Source of the DNA: Amblyomma americanum
Taxonomy: Eukaryota > Arthropoda > Arachnida > Ixodida > Ixodidae
DNA length: 64,000 nucleotides
Reading direction: 5' to 3'
Assembly: GCF_052857255.1 (NCBI RefSeq)
Contig: NC_135497.1
Coordinates: 350,564,799-350,628,798 of the forward strand
Shown: in pieces, positions 1 to 11,149 of the stretch
Layout of the letters: every line of letters starts with the position of its first letter
How positions within the stretch are numbered: the first letter of the stretch is position 1
Notes under the pieces: generated by a model
What the model saw: the letters and a program-made list of their open reading frames with translations, nothing else
Told to the model about the DNA's origin: nothing
The model's database searches: none
Position numbers and translations under genes: made by a program

Positions 1-78
1 GCTTCCTCTCGCTGGAATACGCATCAACGGTGGCACACGTCACAGCAGCGTCTACGGCCTGGAATACGCGGCCAGTAT

Positions 79-855
79 ATGGCGTCCTTCGTCATTCAAC
101 CGGCCGAGGCCTTCTGCTTCACGACTCTTGCCGACTGTCCGAAATGGAAGAAGCGGTTGGAGCGTTTCTACACGGCTTCATGTCTCTGCGACAAATCAGG
201 GTCACATCAGGTCGACACGCTCCTTTTCTTGATGGGCGACCAGGGCGAGGACGTCTTCGCAACCTTCAAACTCTCCAGTGAGAACGCTCAGAACATGGAA
301 GTCGTCCGAAGGCAGTTCGACAGCTACTTTATACCGCGGCGCAACGTCATTTTTGAACAGGCACGCTTCAAAACGAGGGTCCAAAACGACAGCGAATCCG
401 TGGAAGACTTCGTAACTGCGCTTCACACGCTTTCGAATCATTGTGAGTACGGCACCCTCTGAGAGGAACTGGTTCGAGACAGACTGGCCGTCGGCATTCA
501 AGACCAAAAATTGTCAGGGAGACTGCAACTAGACGCTGGTCTTGCTCTTCAGAAGGCACTAGAGAGTATCAGGCAGCTCGACAGCGTTCGTCAGCAGCAA
601 GCGGAGCTTCGCCACGAAACACTGTCCGCCAACAAAGTTGCATCAGGCAAACAGCAAGGCAGGCACCCCACAAACGCTGCTCACGTCAAAAACAGCCGAG
701 AGCACTTTGACTCAAGGCCACATCCGCGTCTAGCTGACAGCGTTCCGTCATATTGTCGTTGGTGTGGGAAGAACGGAACCCGTGTTCACTGTGCCCAGCG
801 TGGGCTTAGGTATGCAGGGGATGCCACAAAATGGGCCACTGCGCGTCTGTCTGCA
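79..855 (+). pseudogene. gag-like polyprotein fragment with CCHC zinc knuckle
   Basis: The reading frame from about 79 to 462 encodes a retrotransposon capsid-like segment (WKKRLERFYTAS, then a stretch with FDSYFIPRRNVIFEQARF). A TGA follows, and the protein resumes near 484-780 with a basic, Gln-rich linker. A CX2CX4HX4C nucleocapsid knuckle (CRGCHKMGHCASVC) lies at roughly 812-853 in another frame. Gag normally packages the element RNA in cytoplasmic particles. Here stops and frame changes show the copy is dead. The family assignment rests on the capsid pattern plus the knuckle and on the adjoining integrase. Confidence 0.65.
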
Positions 856-924
856 TGTCATGCCGGGTTGACATCGTTGAAGCATCTAGACCTCACAGCG
901 AAGGTGGATTTAACGGGACCGCCT

Positions 925-1620
925 CGTCCTTCGAGTTTCCTTCAAATCCATGGGGGAGAGTTGCAATGGGCCTGTTCTTCTTCAACGGCCACTGGTGGTT
1001 AATCGTGACTAATTACCAAGATATCCTGAGCTGACTCGTCTAGAGAAGCTGTCGTCTAGTACAGTTATCAATCGCTGCAAAACAATTTCCGCCCGTCAGA
1101 GCGTTCCTGAGGTGGTAGTCTCCAGTAATGGGCCGCAGTTCTCGTCCTCCGGCTTCGCTAAGTTTGCTCAAGAAAACGGGTTCAAACACGTAACATCAAG
1201 CTCACAGTAACCTCAGAGCAACGGACTCGCTTAGGCTGTGGTAAAAATCATCAACACTTCAATAAAAAAGACCCGAGACCCGTACCTGACCCTCTTGTCC
1301 TACAGGTCAACTCCATTGAAAAATGGATACAGCCCCTCTGAATTATTGATGGGGAGGCGGTTGCGGACAAAGATTCCTCTGACTCCCGGAAGCCTTGTTC
1401 CCCGTTTGCCAAACGCAACTATACTTCAGAATTTTGAAACACAATACCGCGAACAGCAGCGAAAAGATTACTATAGACGGCATCGCGTACGGCAACTTCC
1501 GACCCTTCTGGAAGGAGATGAAGTCTGGGTTACAGACTTAAACCGAAAAGGGAACGTGGTATCGCCCGCAAGCGAGCCTTGGTCATATATAGTTGACACT
1601 GGGAACGGCCCTATACGGTG
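925..1620 (+). pseudogene. retroviral-type integrase core and C-terminus, broken
   Basis: Starting in the frame with NPWGRVAMGLFFFNGHWWLI, the sequence matches the first catalytic strand of a gypsy integrase. It continues with LEKLSSSTVI and then SSNGPQFSS, the 'D..GP.F' second-Asp region with Asp replaced by Asn. A degenerated PQSNGLA region follows where the catalytic Glu is expected. The last 380 bases are an open frame containing STPLKNGYSPSELLMGRRLR and a GDEVWV-type C-terminal domain. Integrase would join element cDNA to the genome. The Asp-to-Asn change plus in-frame stops indicate an inactive remnant, fused to gag by an internal deletion. Confidence 0.75.
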
Positions 1621-1800
1621 AAATCGAACCAATCTTAACCCTTTTCTCAAGCCTGCGAAAGAGAAGAGAGACCACCAAGACGTCGTATACGACGAATCTC
1701 TTCTGGGATTTTATGCGAAGCATACTGGCCGCACAACCGAGCTCTTCCTTGCTGCGCCACGCGCGGCCGCTTAGCTACCACTTGGCCTACATTGGCGCAC

Positions 1801-1938
1801 CACGTGATATGACGTCACAACAGCTGTGAAAGCTGGGGCTCAACTCGTGCGCTCGCTTGCGGACACGCAGCCTCCGCCGGTGGCCTAACTCCCGCTCCTA
1901 CCGCTAGGAGATGCTGACGTCACGCAATTGTATAAAAG
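1801..1938 (+). promoter_or_regulatory. promoter-like patch: E-box, two CRE palindromes, TATA box
   Basis: CACGTG sits at 1801-1806, the palindrome TGACGTCA at 1810-1817 and again at 1915-1922, and TATAAAAG at 1931-1938. CRE-plus-TATA spacing of this kind is typical of RNA polymerase II promoters, including those in LTRs. It lies just downstream of the gypsy remnant, so it may be the U3/R part of a decayed LTR. No LTR boundaries could be defined. Function is inferred from motifs only. Confidence 0.45.
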
Positions 1939-1971
1939 GCGACGCACTCGTTGAGTCAGTTGAGCTGCGAG

Positions 1972-2046
1972 ATGTCGGCCAGGGAGAGGGCGGCTCGCCC
2001 GACCGCAAAGCGCAAGTTACAAAGAGCCACGGAAACGGGAGAATAA
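1972..2046 (+). CDS. 24-codon basic ORF downstream of the TATA box
   Basis: The first ATG downstream of the TATA box (41 bases from its first T) opens a 24-residue, Arg/Lys-rich peptide beginning MSARERAARPTAKRK and ending at TAA. The beginning resembles Arg-rich N-termini that I associate with repeat-derived tick proteins, but it is too short to assign. It could be the 5' end of a gene truncated by a stop mutation, or chance. No function is proposed. Confidence 0.15.
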   Translation: MSARERAARPTAKRKLQRATETGE

Positions 2047-2413
2047 CGAGAAGTACGGCTTGCCAAGCGACGTATGCTTCGCATCCTAGGCTTAACCATA
2101 AGCTAAGCCAGGCCATTTTTTAGTTTCTCAGGAAGAAGATTCACAAACAACCTGCGCTGACGCCTCCCACCGACACACCAAGTGTGGATGTTGTGTCATT
2201 CCTCGCAAGAGGTTGCTTTTCTGTCAGCGGAGATGTTGTAGGCAGTAGCCACATGCAGTGCCCAGGCCGTCTTTGTGGCTTGGCTTGGCTGCGCGGCATT
2301 GCGCCCGCGTGAGGCTCGCTGCGCCTGGTACGCGTTTCGTGCTTGTGCCGGCATTCGCTGCGCTGGAATAAAGCAGTCAGGTTGGCGTTTCCACGCTCTC
2401 GTTTTGCTCAATC

Positions 2414-2449
2414 CAACAAAGGGCTCCGGAAATTTAGACCACCTGGGTT
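2414..2449 (-). repeat. 3' part of a Ruka-type SINE, separated from its head by a LINE
   Basis: On the minus strand this carries the SINE body motif (acccaggtggtctaaatttc, then cggagccc), which matches the body of the SINE at 27374-27608. It is also the continuation of the SINE head at 7909-8092. The 5.4 kb LINE lies exactly between them and repeats 'accacctggggtt/accacctgggttt' at both edges, so it inserted into this SINE. The usual 3' end beyond 'cggagccc' is not recognisable. Confidence 0.65.
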
Positions 2450-2559
2450 TTTTTAAGCGAAATTTATTGCCCCAAGGCATCAATGATGGGTGACGGTGTG
2501 ATGAATGATGTAGTAGACATTAAATGAATGGAAAAAGATTAGCTGATTTGATGAAGTCC

Positions 2560-5500
2560 AGTAGAGAACGATAGTACGGTCCCTGCGTCCAGGCAATGTA
2601 TGAAGCAGGGTTGCTTGGTGAAAGACCTGCCACCATCAGGTGCCGGATCCTTGTAGGCTTGAGAGCTGGGCAGTCCAACAGTAAGTGATGTATGTCGGCT
2701 TCAATGTCCTCGTGTTTACATATCGGAGACCCAGGCCGAGGAAATAAATTTCGCTACTGAGGCTACTCCTGAATGACGGCTGGTGTGAGGGCAACCCCGA
2801 CCCGGATCCTCCTAAGCACAACCTCCTCTGCACGGGTAAGACTGCGGGGGAGGGTTACCGCACACGGAAGGATGAGAGCACGTGTGTGTCGCCGGAGGAG
2901 TTCCTTTCTTGTTGAAAGGAGGGTAAAATTGCCCAAAAGAAGGAGCCGAGGCAGTGATTAGTTTGTATTCGCAAGGCAGGTCGATAAATCCGCCTGGCTT
3001 TGATAGGCCAGCAGATCCCGTGTGACCCACTTAATACGTACTGGCTGCGGGATGCGTGCCGCGAGCCGGTGGATGCCCTGACATATCGTTGGACAGCGGC
3101 TAACACGTCGTAGCAACCGGACAACTTGAAGGACGTCAGTGCGGATGACAACGCGGGCCGCATGGAGCATAGTTATGTCGGCCACGGAGCAGAGGGCTTC
3201 TTGAACTGCAACGAGCTCAGCACAAAAGGACTTAAGGGGGTGCCGTAAGCTGAAACCAAAAGGTTTGATTCAAGACAGGTCTGCACGGACAGTAGATAGC
3301 TGTTGTTACTTTGCAGTCTTGTATGCTTGCGTCTACGTAGACGACAATGGATCCATCAGGTAGGCAAGCATCTTGTTCCTCAAATTTCTGGCGACGCAAT
3401 GATCCCGAATTAGCAGATGTTGGCCGGCGATTATCTGTTGGCTTGTTGCCGCTGAGCTTTACAAACTTCCATGGGGGAAGAACTGGCGTTGGCGGCTGAA
3501 GAATGGAGTGTGACGTTGCATAAGTCCTCAGTGCATGTGTGGAGTGCGATAGACTGGCCTTAAGGCTGCGCGCTTCACGGCGCTGCTGCACCAGCTTATC
3601 AATGGTATTGAGCTGCGCATTTTCTTGTGAAGCTATAACCGGTGTGATGCGTGGAAGACACGTAATGGTCATCATAGCCTCTCGGTTCACGGCTTCAAGG
3701 CGATCCCATTGGGCTCTTGTAAGGTGTTGAAACTGGGCTTGATAAACAATACAGGGCTGCAGAACTGCCCTCACCAATTGCTGTGCAACAAACGAGGTTG
3801 CGCCACCAGTTTTAGGGGCAATTTTTCTAATCAAACCCGAAGTCTGAATAGCTTGCCTTTTTGCCTGAGAAAGCCATGCAATCGCTGATCCTGATTGGTG
3901 AATAGTTAAGCAAAGCATTTTTACACTGAGACTTTCCTGCAGTGGGGTGCCTGATAGATAAAAGCGGATTGGACTTGCAGCAGGTTTACGGCGTCCCCAG
4001 CGGTTGGCGACTGACGTGTATGTTGTTTTATGCACGGATAGCTGAAGTCCGATGGATGATGCGTAATGACAGGTAACATCCAGCGCAGATTGAAGGGCAG
4101 CCTCCTGAGTACGGAGATCTTGGTGAGTACTCCACACCGTGATGTCGTCTGCGTACTGAAGAAATTTTTATGTCACGATTGTCATGTAAGCGCCAAGCCA
4201 GTGGGACGAAAGCAATATTAAAAACATCGGCGACAATACTGATCCCTGGGGCACAGCGCAGAGAGGAACAAATGTTCCGACCGCTTCTCCGCTGAGGCGT
4301 ATTGCCAATTTTCTGCCTTGTAAAAATGATTGGACATAACTACGCACTCTTAGAGGGAGATGAAGCATGTCAATGGAGTTCAGAATGTCTGCATGACTGA
4401 TGTTGTCATATGCCTTTTCAACGTCCATTACTAAAACTGTACGCACATTGCGGCTGCGGGCAGATGACAAAACTGCAGATGCTAAGACAGCCAACCCGTC
4501 CTCTGTACCAATATGTGGACGAAAGCCGATTTGTGCTCGGTGATCAAAACCGTGTTGCTCTAGCCACCATGACAATCGTGTGGCTAGCATTTTCTCCGCC
4601 AGCTTGCACAGCGTAGGAGTTAAGGAGATAGGTCGCAAGCTTTCCTGGTTTCGGGATAGGAATCACGACAGCGGATTTCCAGCGCTCGGGCACTACACCA
4701 TCCAACCATACTTTGTTAATGGTGTCAAGTAGTTGAGGGAGTGCAGCGCTACTCAGGTTCTTGTACATATCGTACTGAATATTGTCCGGGCCTGGCGCTG
4801 TTTTCCGTTTCGCATCATCTATTGCAGCCAGCAACTCAGGCAAATAGAATGGACACGCAATTCCATCTACGTCGACATCAGACGGCATTTGATATACATG
4901 CGCTGGGGTGCCTGCCATATTTAAACTAGCGGATGAAGAAGGTACAGCATCGTGTTTTGGGAAATACTTTTGCGCTGCCTCTTTGGCAAAATCATCTGGC
5001 GACAAGTTAGCCCCGAAGCATGCGGTTGCCACTGCGTCAGTCGAATGGCGACCGCGTTCCATTGTACGGAATGTTCGCCAGAGAATGGCATTCGAGGATT
5101 TTGCCGAAAATTGTTCCCACCAAGCATGCCACTGCCGCCGAGAGATGTCGCGTTCATACTTCCGTGCCTTAGCAGTGGGATAGTGCAATCGCGTACGTGC
5201 CTGCGACGAAGTAGGGTCTCGCGTAGCAGCCAGCTCGGCTTGACGGCGGGCCGCCGACAAGTTAAGAAGGCCGAAGTGTGGTGCCGGTCGACCAACATCA
5301 GTCCAGGTGGAAGTTGTGGCACTGTTAAGCGCTGTTTGTATGCGCTCAACAAGGATTGACGAAGAATCTGAGGAGAGATTGTCCATACAGGAGAGAAAAT
5401 TGTCCCAGTTGATCACAGAACATTTGTAGCGTAAAGGTTGAAAATGTGAGGTGTGAAGACCGATAATGATACGGTGATGATCACTTCCCCAACAGTCTGG

Positions 5501-6154
5501 CTCCATGTGCCAGGAGGGAGCACCCGGACCCGACCACCACGTCAAGTCTGGAGCATAGGACGCACTGCGAGTTTGACGAACAGGCCGTGTTGCTATCCCA
5601 GGATGGTTGAGCAGCACAAATTGGGCATCGGTGAAGGCGTCCCGCACACGCCTGCCACGAGGGATCGAAGTGGGGTACCCCCAATCCTGTTGAGGGCCGT
5701 TAATGTTTCCTCCGACTAAAATCGGACACCCGGGATACTGCCGACGGACACTCGTTAACCAGCCAAGAATAATACGGGAGGAGACATCACCGGCTGGTCT
5801 AACGTAAAATGAAACGACCACAACGGTTCCCTTCTTTAGTTTCGCTGCCACTGCCACTACCTCCTAATACGACGTGCACCAGTTTTCGAGAGCAAGGGGT
5901 ACATGCGGAAAACATGAGTCCACATACACCCCCGGCTTTCCCGGGGGAGCAGCAGTTTGTACACGACGGTCTATCATTGAAGGAGACATGTAGGCACTGA
6001 AGCCTGGAATCGATGACAATGCGTTTGTTTCCTGTAGCAGCATGGCCCATACCTGGAGCTTGTGAATTTGTAGTCGGGTCTTGAGCTCTCCCACCTTCGT
6101 GGAAATGCTTCTGCAGTTCCACTGCAGCACACCAGCACGACTGGAAGTTGCCAT
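2560..6154 (-). pseudogene. LINE ORF2: endonuclease, reverse transcriptase, RNase H
   Basis: The ATG at 6154 opens an APE-type endonuclease (VLQWNCRSISTKV; LLQETN). The domain continues in the 5857-4640 frame with WGSDHHRIIIGLH, the conserved SDH catalytic region with Ser replaced by Gly. Reverse transcriptase follows: APGPDNIQYDMYK, then MRPISLTPTLCKLAEKML, VMDVEKAYDNISH and AVPQGSVLSP (to about 4168). The YADD box falls in the frame break near 4160. The thumb lies at 4137-3400, and an RNase H start (VVYVDAS) near 3340 continues to about 2980 (IRTD, then IKWVTRD). A terminal Cys/His motif (CKHEDIEADIHHLLLDC) lies near 2730-2680. The protein would copy LINE RNA by target-primed reverse transcription; four or more frame breaks disable it. 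Confidence 0.78.
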
Positions 6155-6358
6155 TTCTAGTTACTAGCCCAAGCGCTGTTGAATCACGGATGTCAGGTTG
6201 GACAACTGGCTCACCATAAACCAGAGCAAAGAAGTCGCAGAGTTGTCCAGAGGCATTGCGGTAATCTGGGAAGAGGCGGCAGGAAATGACACTTGTGGGC
6301 GGCAGGAAGGCGATGTTGCTGCGTCATTGATATATGTGGCGGATGATTCCGCGGCCCG

Positions 6359-7905
6359 TCAACATCGAGCGAGCAGTTCACGGTGTTGCCGGAGCTTGGT
6401 TACCTCCGCTAAAAGACGCGCGATTTGTTCGTCAACTGCAGTCATATCGTTCTGCGGTAGTTCAGGCACACTGCGCTGCTTTGTTGGCTGTTTTCGAAGG
6501 CGTTCTTTGCGCACAGTATCGTTAGAAGGCTGCTGAGTTGGAGGATCATTCGAGGTGTGCTCAGGGAGCTCCGGCCACTCGTAATCATCCCACTGGAGAG
6601 CTGCGAGCCGATTTAATGTCGGCAATGAAGTTATACTGTCTTGTATTGGCCGATGCTTAGTCATTCGACGACGAGCGTTTTGTGTTGCCTTTTGTTTTGT
6701 CGGACATCTTAGAGATGTTATCTAGTAGTCGTTGGATTTACAAAGGCCGCATCGATAAGCCACTTTCCCTTCCGACGTACTTTCACCGGCAGCAGTGAAG
6801 GGGCAGGATTTGCGCATATGTCCAGTACGGAAACAGTTATAGCAATATACCGCACTTGGTTTATATGGCCGAGGCCGTAAAATACAGCCATAATAGTACA
6901 GACGGGCTGGTAGTGTCAGAGGTCCTTGCAAGGCGACTATGCAAGAGCGCCCCTTTCCGATGCGTCGGGCCTGGATGGCACGGTGCTTGGGAGAGTGCAG
7001 CTCACGCTGGAGTTCAGTTTGATCCTCAGTGATATCGACATTGTAGACGACGCAGCGCTGCAAGTCGGAGCCTTCAACTAATTATACTTGTACTGGCACT
7101 GAGATTTCACTTGTCAGTGAAATACTGGTGAGCGTTTGCAGCCGTCCTACGCCCGTCAGGGTCGGAAGCCACACTGCAATGGTGTTGGACTTGGTGCTGA
7201 CTGTGAAGCCCCGAAAACCTTTGGTTCTAAGGCACGCGTCCAAGTTAGCATGTAAAACCTTGTTCGGTACACCCGTAAGGCTTTTGTTGGGCAGTGATTT
7301 AATGATCACTTGGTAGGCAGACAATCTGGGTGTAGGCTCCACCGAGTTCTCGATCGTAAGACAAGTGCCCTTATCTTGGGAGCCATCACTTGTCGAAGAT
7401 GGAATCGGTTGGCTGTCGTTTGAGGGACACTTGTTGGTTGCACGAGGGAACTTTTTCACGGGTAGAGGTGCCGATAAGTTCATTGGAATGCCCGGTTCAT
7501 CATGCCGTGAGGTTGAGGCCCCTCCGGAGGTGTAGATTTGATGGCCATGTGCTCTGGTGGCAGATCACTCACGAGCAGTCCGGTATTTTGGGAAGGCAGG
7601 AGGGGTGCATCGGCCGATGTACCGGGAGCACAAAGCTGGACCTGGCGCCGCGGATCAGGTGTCGACTGCGTGGCAGGTGCTGCCACGAGAGACGCTGGCA
7701 GAGCTGGCTCCGCCAGTGTGGCAGCGGAGGCACTAAGCCTAGCGTCAGTGCCCAGCTAAGCTGCATTCATGCATGGCTTCCAGGACGTCCGGAGCTTCTT
7801 CAGAAGGAGAGGATGCAGTTCTCTTCAAACAGGGCACGTTTTTACGTGGATGGCGAGGTTTTTCTGAAGAGCGATGTGCAGCCACTTTAGCAGGGACACA
7901 CTTCT
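6359..7905 (-). pseudogene. LINE ORF1 (gag-like, CCHC knuckles)
   Basis: Coding pieces in minus-strand order: 7905-7740 (KCVPAKVAAHRSSEKPRHPR onward), 7483-7082, 7063-6722 and 6664-6359, in different frames. The 7063-6722 piece has a knuckle CYNCFRTGHMRKSC (CX2CX4HX4C) and the start of a second one (CGLC). This is the arrangement in ORF1 proteins of I-type LINEs, RNA-binding proteins that form the retrotransposition RNP. The 6664-6359 piece is a charged, heptad-like C-terminal tail (QIARLLAEVTKLRQHRELL). No intact protein can be made from this copy. Confidence 0.7.
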
Positions 7906-7908
7906 TCC

Positions 7909-8092
7909 ACCACCTGGGGTTCTTTCACGTGCACTGGCATGGTACAGTACACGGGAACACAAGAATTTCGCCTCCACCAAAATTCGACCACCGCGGCCGG
8001 GATTGAACCCGCTTCTTTTGGGCCAGCAGCCGAGAGCCGTAACCACTCTGCCGCCGAGGCGGTGTGGACGAAAAAAAGCTATCCTTCGAACA
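7909..8092 (-). repeat. Ruka-type tRNA-derived SINE, 5' part
   Basis: On the minus strand the head has a pol III A-box-like element (ggcggcagagtgg, 8043-8055) and a B box (gggttcaatccc, 7999-8010), followed by the family body. Both boxes and the body match the complete copy at 27374-27608. The element stops at 'aaccccaggtggt', the point where the LINE at 2450-7908 entered; its tail is at 2414-2449. pol III internal promoters drive SINE transcription, and mobilisation depends on a partner LINE. Confidence 0.75.
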
Positions 8093-11089
8093 TAGTTGAG
8101 TGGCTGGTGCGCATGTAACAAAGATTGTGTATCTGGACTGATGCGCTCTTGCTTATATTTTATTTTGCGCAGGTAGCACTAGGGGACCTCCACCTAGTTT
8201 TCCAGCTCTCTAGAGTGGAGATTAAGGTGGGGGCAGTACTTCGGAGTTTTTTCTTCCAGAAATTTCTATGGTTTTAATATTCTCTATTTGAGATTGCGAC
8301 GAACATCCTTAAAAATGATTTATAAAACTATTTGGTTATGCTTTCGAACCGCCCGTTAGGGCATTTTTTGAACAAGTAGGAAACAAGTTGGAACCACGTT
8401 TTTTTACTTGGCATATTCTTGAACGCCATCCTCTTAAAACAGATATGAGTGCTGCTAAGTGAGCTAACTTAGCAAATGTTTCTGAGAAAAACGAGACTAC
8501 TAGTAAATTTTCTTGGATCTACTGAAAAGCATTCTCTCCCCGAGGGATCACCACACTCTTGAGTAAAAAAAATCGGTTATTATGCATTTAGTTTTCGTTA
8601 TGGTCTTACTATTCGCAGAATGCTTTGGATTGAGCCAAGTAGCTATTTTTGAAAGATAATTTTATACCAACTTCGTGAAGGCAAGTTTAAAGATGTAATG
8701 CCGCACTGGTGGACATACAAAGGTACAGGCATGAGGAGGAAAAAAAATCAGCCGCTGGCCGCAGAGGTCGATATTTAAAATGTGATGGTCCTGTTCATGC
8801 ACAAAGCAAATTGACACAGCTCACGAAGGCTCGTGGAATTTTTGACATCCCGTCGACGTCCGGCCATTAGGTAGCGACGACTCGGGTAACGACAGCACAC
8901 GAGTTAGGTTCAACAAAAACCGAACATTCTTCTTTTGTGATACATAATAAAATGACGAATGACAGTGGAGAATTAAATGTACCTGCAGCTAACAAAGTGT
9001 CGAAACATTCTGCACAAATAGGACAGTATTACGTCGAATCAGTGCTGCAGCTACGGCGTCTTGCCCCCAGGACCCGTAGCTCTTCTATTCTGAGCTTTTT
9101 TTTCCGCGCTATAAATGTGCTGTTTATAGCTATTTTTCATTTCAAAATTTGCATTAGTCCGTTCAATACTTGTGTTCCTTCCTGATTTACGCTTTCTTTT
9201 CACGTGATTTGAGGTCGCTACTGAACTTAACGCACTAGCCCGTGAAGATTTTTAACAGAGGAAAGTTATCCGATTTATTCGCACCCTGTGTAATATTACT
9301 GCAAAGCTGTAGAAGACAGTGAGTGAGCAGGCCTAGGTTTTTGGAAAAAATGATAACATTTTAGAACTAACTGTAGGGCTACTAAACAAAGCAAAGAGTA
9401 GCGGTGAAAATGCTAAAATTACCAGAGAGAAATTGACCCACAATCGTGTATTTGTCTACCAGAAAAGAAAAAAAGCAATGATGAGGTGAAATCACTCTTC
9501 ACTGAACTATGGTTCCACGCCTTTTGGCACCAGTGGCGGACGTCGAGAACTGAGAAGTAGCGGGCTTTTTCTGATCACCGGGCACGTGGCATTTGGTATA
9601 CTTGAGAAACAAATTATTTTGATGCGAAGAAGGAGCGGAGGTGTGGGACTTCGCGGTCGAAAGGTAGTCGCTACTTTGGTTAGCTTCGCTAAATCAGCTA
9701 GGGAACGGAGGTCAATATGGAGAGATCCCCACATCCGTTCTTTTTGTTGCCACTGGCATTTAGCCTCGGGTTGTTACCGGTGCCGGGCGAAGATGTTACT
9801 GTGCATACAGCAGATCTAAGATCAAACGTTTTCTCGGGATGAGTTGAGAATGTCATTAGGGAGCCCACTTCAAGGCGGTTCGCACGTTATAAAAGAATGC
9901 TACCTGCCACAGAAGACAACGGCGACTTTTAAGTGATACAGTTAGCTACGTGTTTATTTGATACGACAATCGCCACTTTGAAAGCACTGGAAGCGCAACG
10001 CTCAAAACCGGCATTTCCTAACAAAAATAGGGGCTGAACTATACTGGCCCTGTCATTCTAGCAAGGTTTATTACTTCACCTCAATAACCATCCCAAAATT
10101 TTAATAAGCGTCCCATAATTGTTCCAGCTGCAAGGCCTCACTGAAGGAAGAGAGATTTTTTTAATTTTAATTGACTCATCATGAAACTTTGTTTCCTTAC
10201 TTTCACTGACTTTAAGACTTGTTTCTTTTTTTAATCGTCATCACGGCCCTCGATATTCTCATAGTTTCAGACGGCATTACCTTCGGGAAGCGTGGAACAA
10301 CGTGGGAAAGCCAGAGCACTTCCTCGTTTCAGCGTTGTCTTATATTGTAGACGGCTTTCATTAAGCTTTAATGCTGCGTCGTTCCTATGTCAAGGAAGGG
10401 CCAGCAGGTTCAGGCCTTGAATGTAAGCTGCTCCTTGTCGAGTATCTATTTGTGGCTGATTCCAGAAATTTTTGGTCCAAGACTCTTGTGCAAGATTCTT
10501 TCATTTTCCGTCGATAGATTTCGTATGCAGACTTCCAGGAGATCCTGCTTCATGGGGAATTTGTGATCGCCGCCACGTTATTTATGGGCAGCGAGTTAGG
10601 ACGTCGTTCTTAAAGCTGCCGGACATGGACTACAACCTGAAAAAACGGTATAGATGCGGCTGTGGTAAGGTGCAGCGATTCCACAAGTGAATCTCAATTC
10701 CCCTTCAAGGAAAGGAAAAGCGACAAGCTCGTCTTCAAATCACGTACCCGCCCCGCGGGAAGGCAAAGAAGCATTTTTCTGGCACTAGAGCAAATTTTCG
10801 GATCTGATATGGAGGGTCGCATTTGAGAACAATTATGTCGATGGTCCTGGGGTTGGTCCCTTCCGGTCATACGTCCTGGCCTTATCAGATACAAAATAAA
10901 AGTTTCTGCCAGCCCGTTTGTTGTTCTTAATGGTGTTCATAGTGTCTCTGCGTCATTGGATGCAGTTCAGCTAATTTTGTTGTATATATGTATTTCCATC
11001 CCTCCACTTGCTACCCTTTTTTCTGTTTCGCCTTTTCTCATTTATCCTCAAAAGGGAGAGTATAAATTCAAAGTGTTCGTTTCTTCGAG
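8093..11089. other. about 3 kb without a recognisable gene
   Basis: AT-rich, with stops in all frames at high density. Around 9530-9760 the sequence is bracketed by the short inverted pair CCAGTGGC (about 9532) and GCCACTGG (about 9751), which could be a small decayed MITE. No splice-bounded exon, tRNA or family repeat was recognised. Confidence 0.5.
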
Positions 11090-11149
11090 GAAGGTTTCCA
11101 AATTATTCCTTTATTGTAGTTCGGCGTGAAAGAAGTTCTGGAGGTGCGC

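Larger units (their letters stand above)
1..1760 (+). mobile_element. Ty3/gypsy retrotransposon, internally deleted copy
   Basis: A degraded LTR-retrotransposon copy in which the gag-like region runs almost directly into the integrase core; protease, reverse transcriptase and RNase H are absent. The coding sense is plus and is broken by several stops and frame changes. The layout, a single CCHC knuckle followed by an integrase of the K02A2.6-like group, is seen directly. No LTR could be delimited at either end, and the 5' end may lie outside the window. It is a fossil that cannot supply its own reverse transcriptase. Confidence 0.75.
2450..7908 (-). mobile_element. I-group non-LTR retrotransposon (LINE with RNase H), inserted in a SINE
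   Basis: A minus-strand LINE with ORF1 (two zinc-knuckle motifs), ORF2 (APE-type endonuclease, reverse transcriptase, RNase H) and a C-terminal Cys/His motif, ending in a short A run at about 2450-2456. The RNase H domain places it in the I/R1/LOA group. ORF1 appears to start inside the coding region at the SINE junction, so the 5' end is probably truncated. Target duplications of about 12-13 bp (2438-2449 and 7909-7921, one base indel) mark the insertion. Multiple frame changes show it is no longer autonomous. Confidence 0.8.

Noticed and set aside
7990..8060. tRNA gene
   Set aside because: A and B boxes are present but there is no cloverleaf; it is the tRNA-derived head of a SINE, as is 27541-27600.
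9532..9758. MITE with CCAGTGGC ends
   Set aside because: Only 8 bp of inverted identity and no target duplication; chance cannot be excluded.
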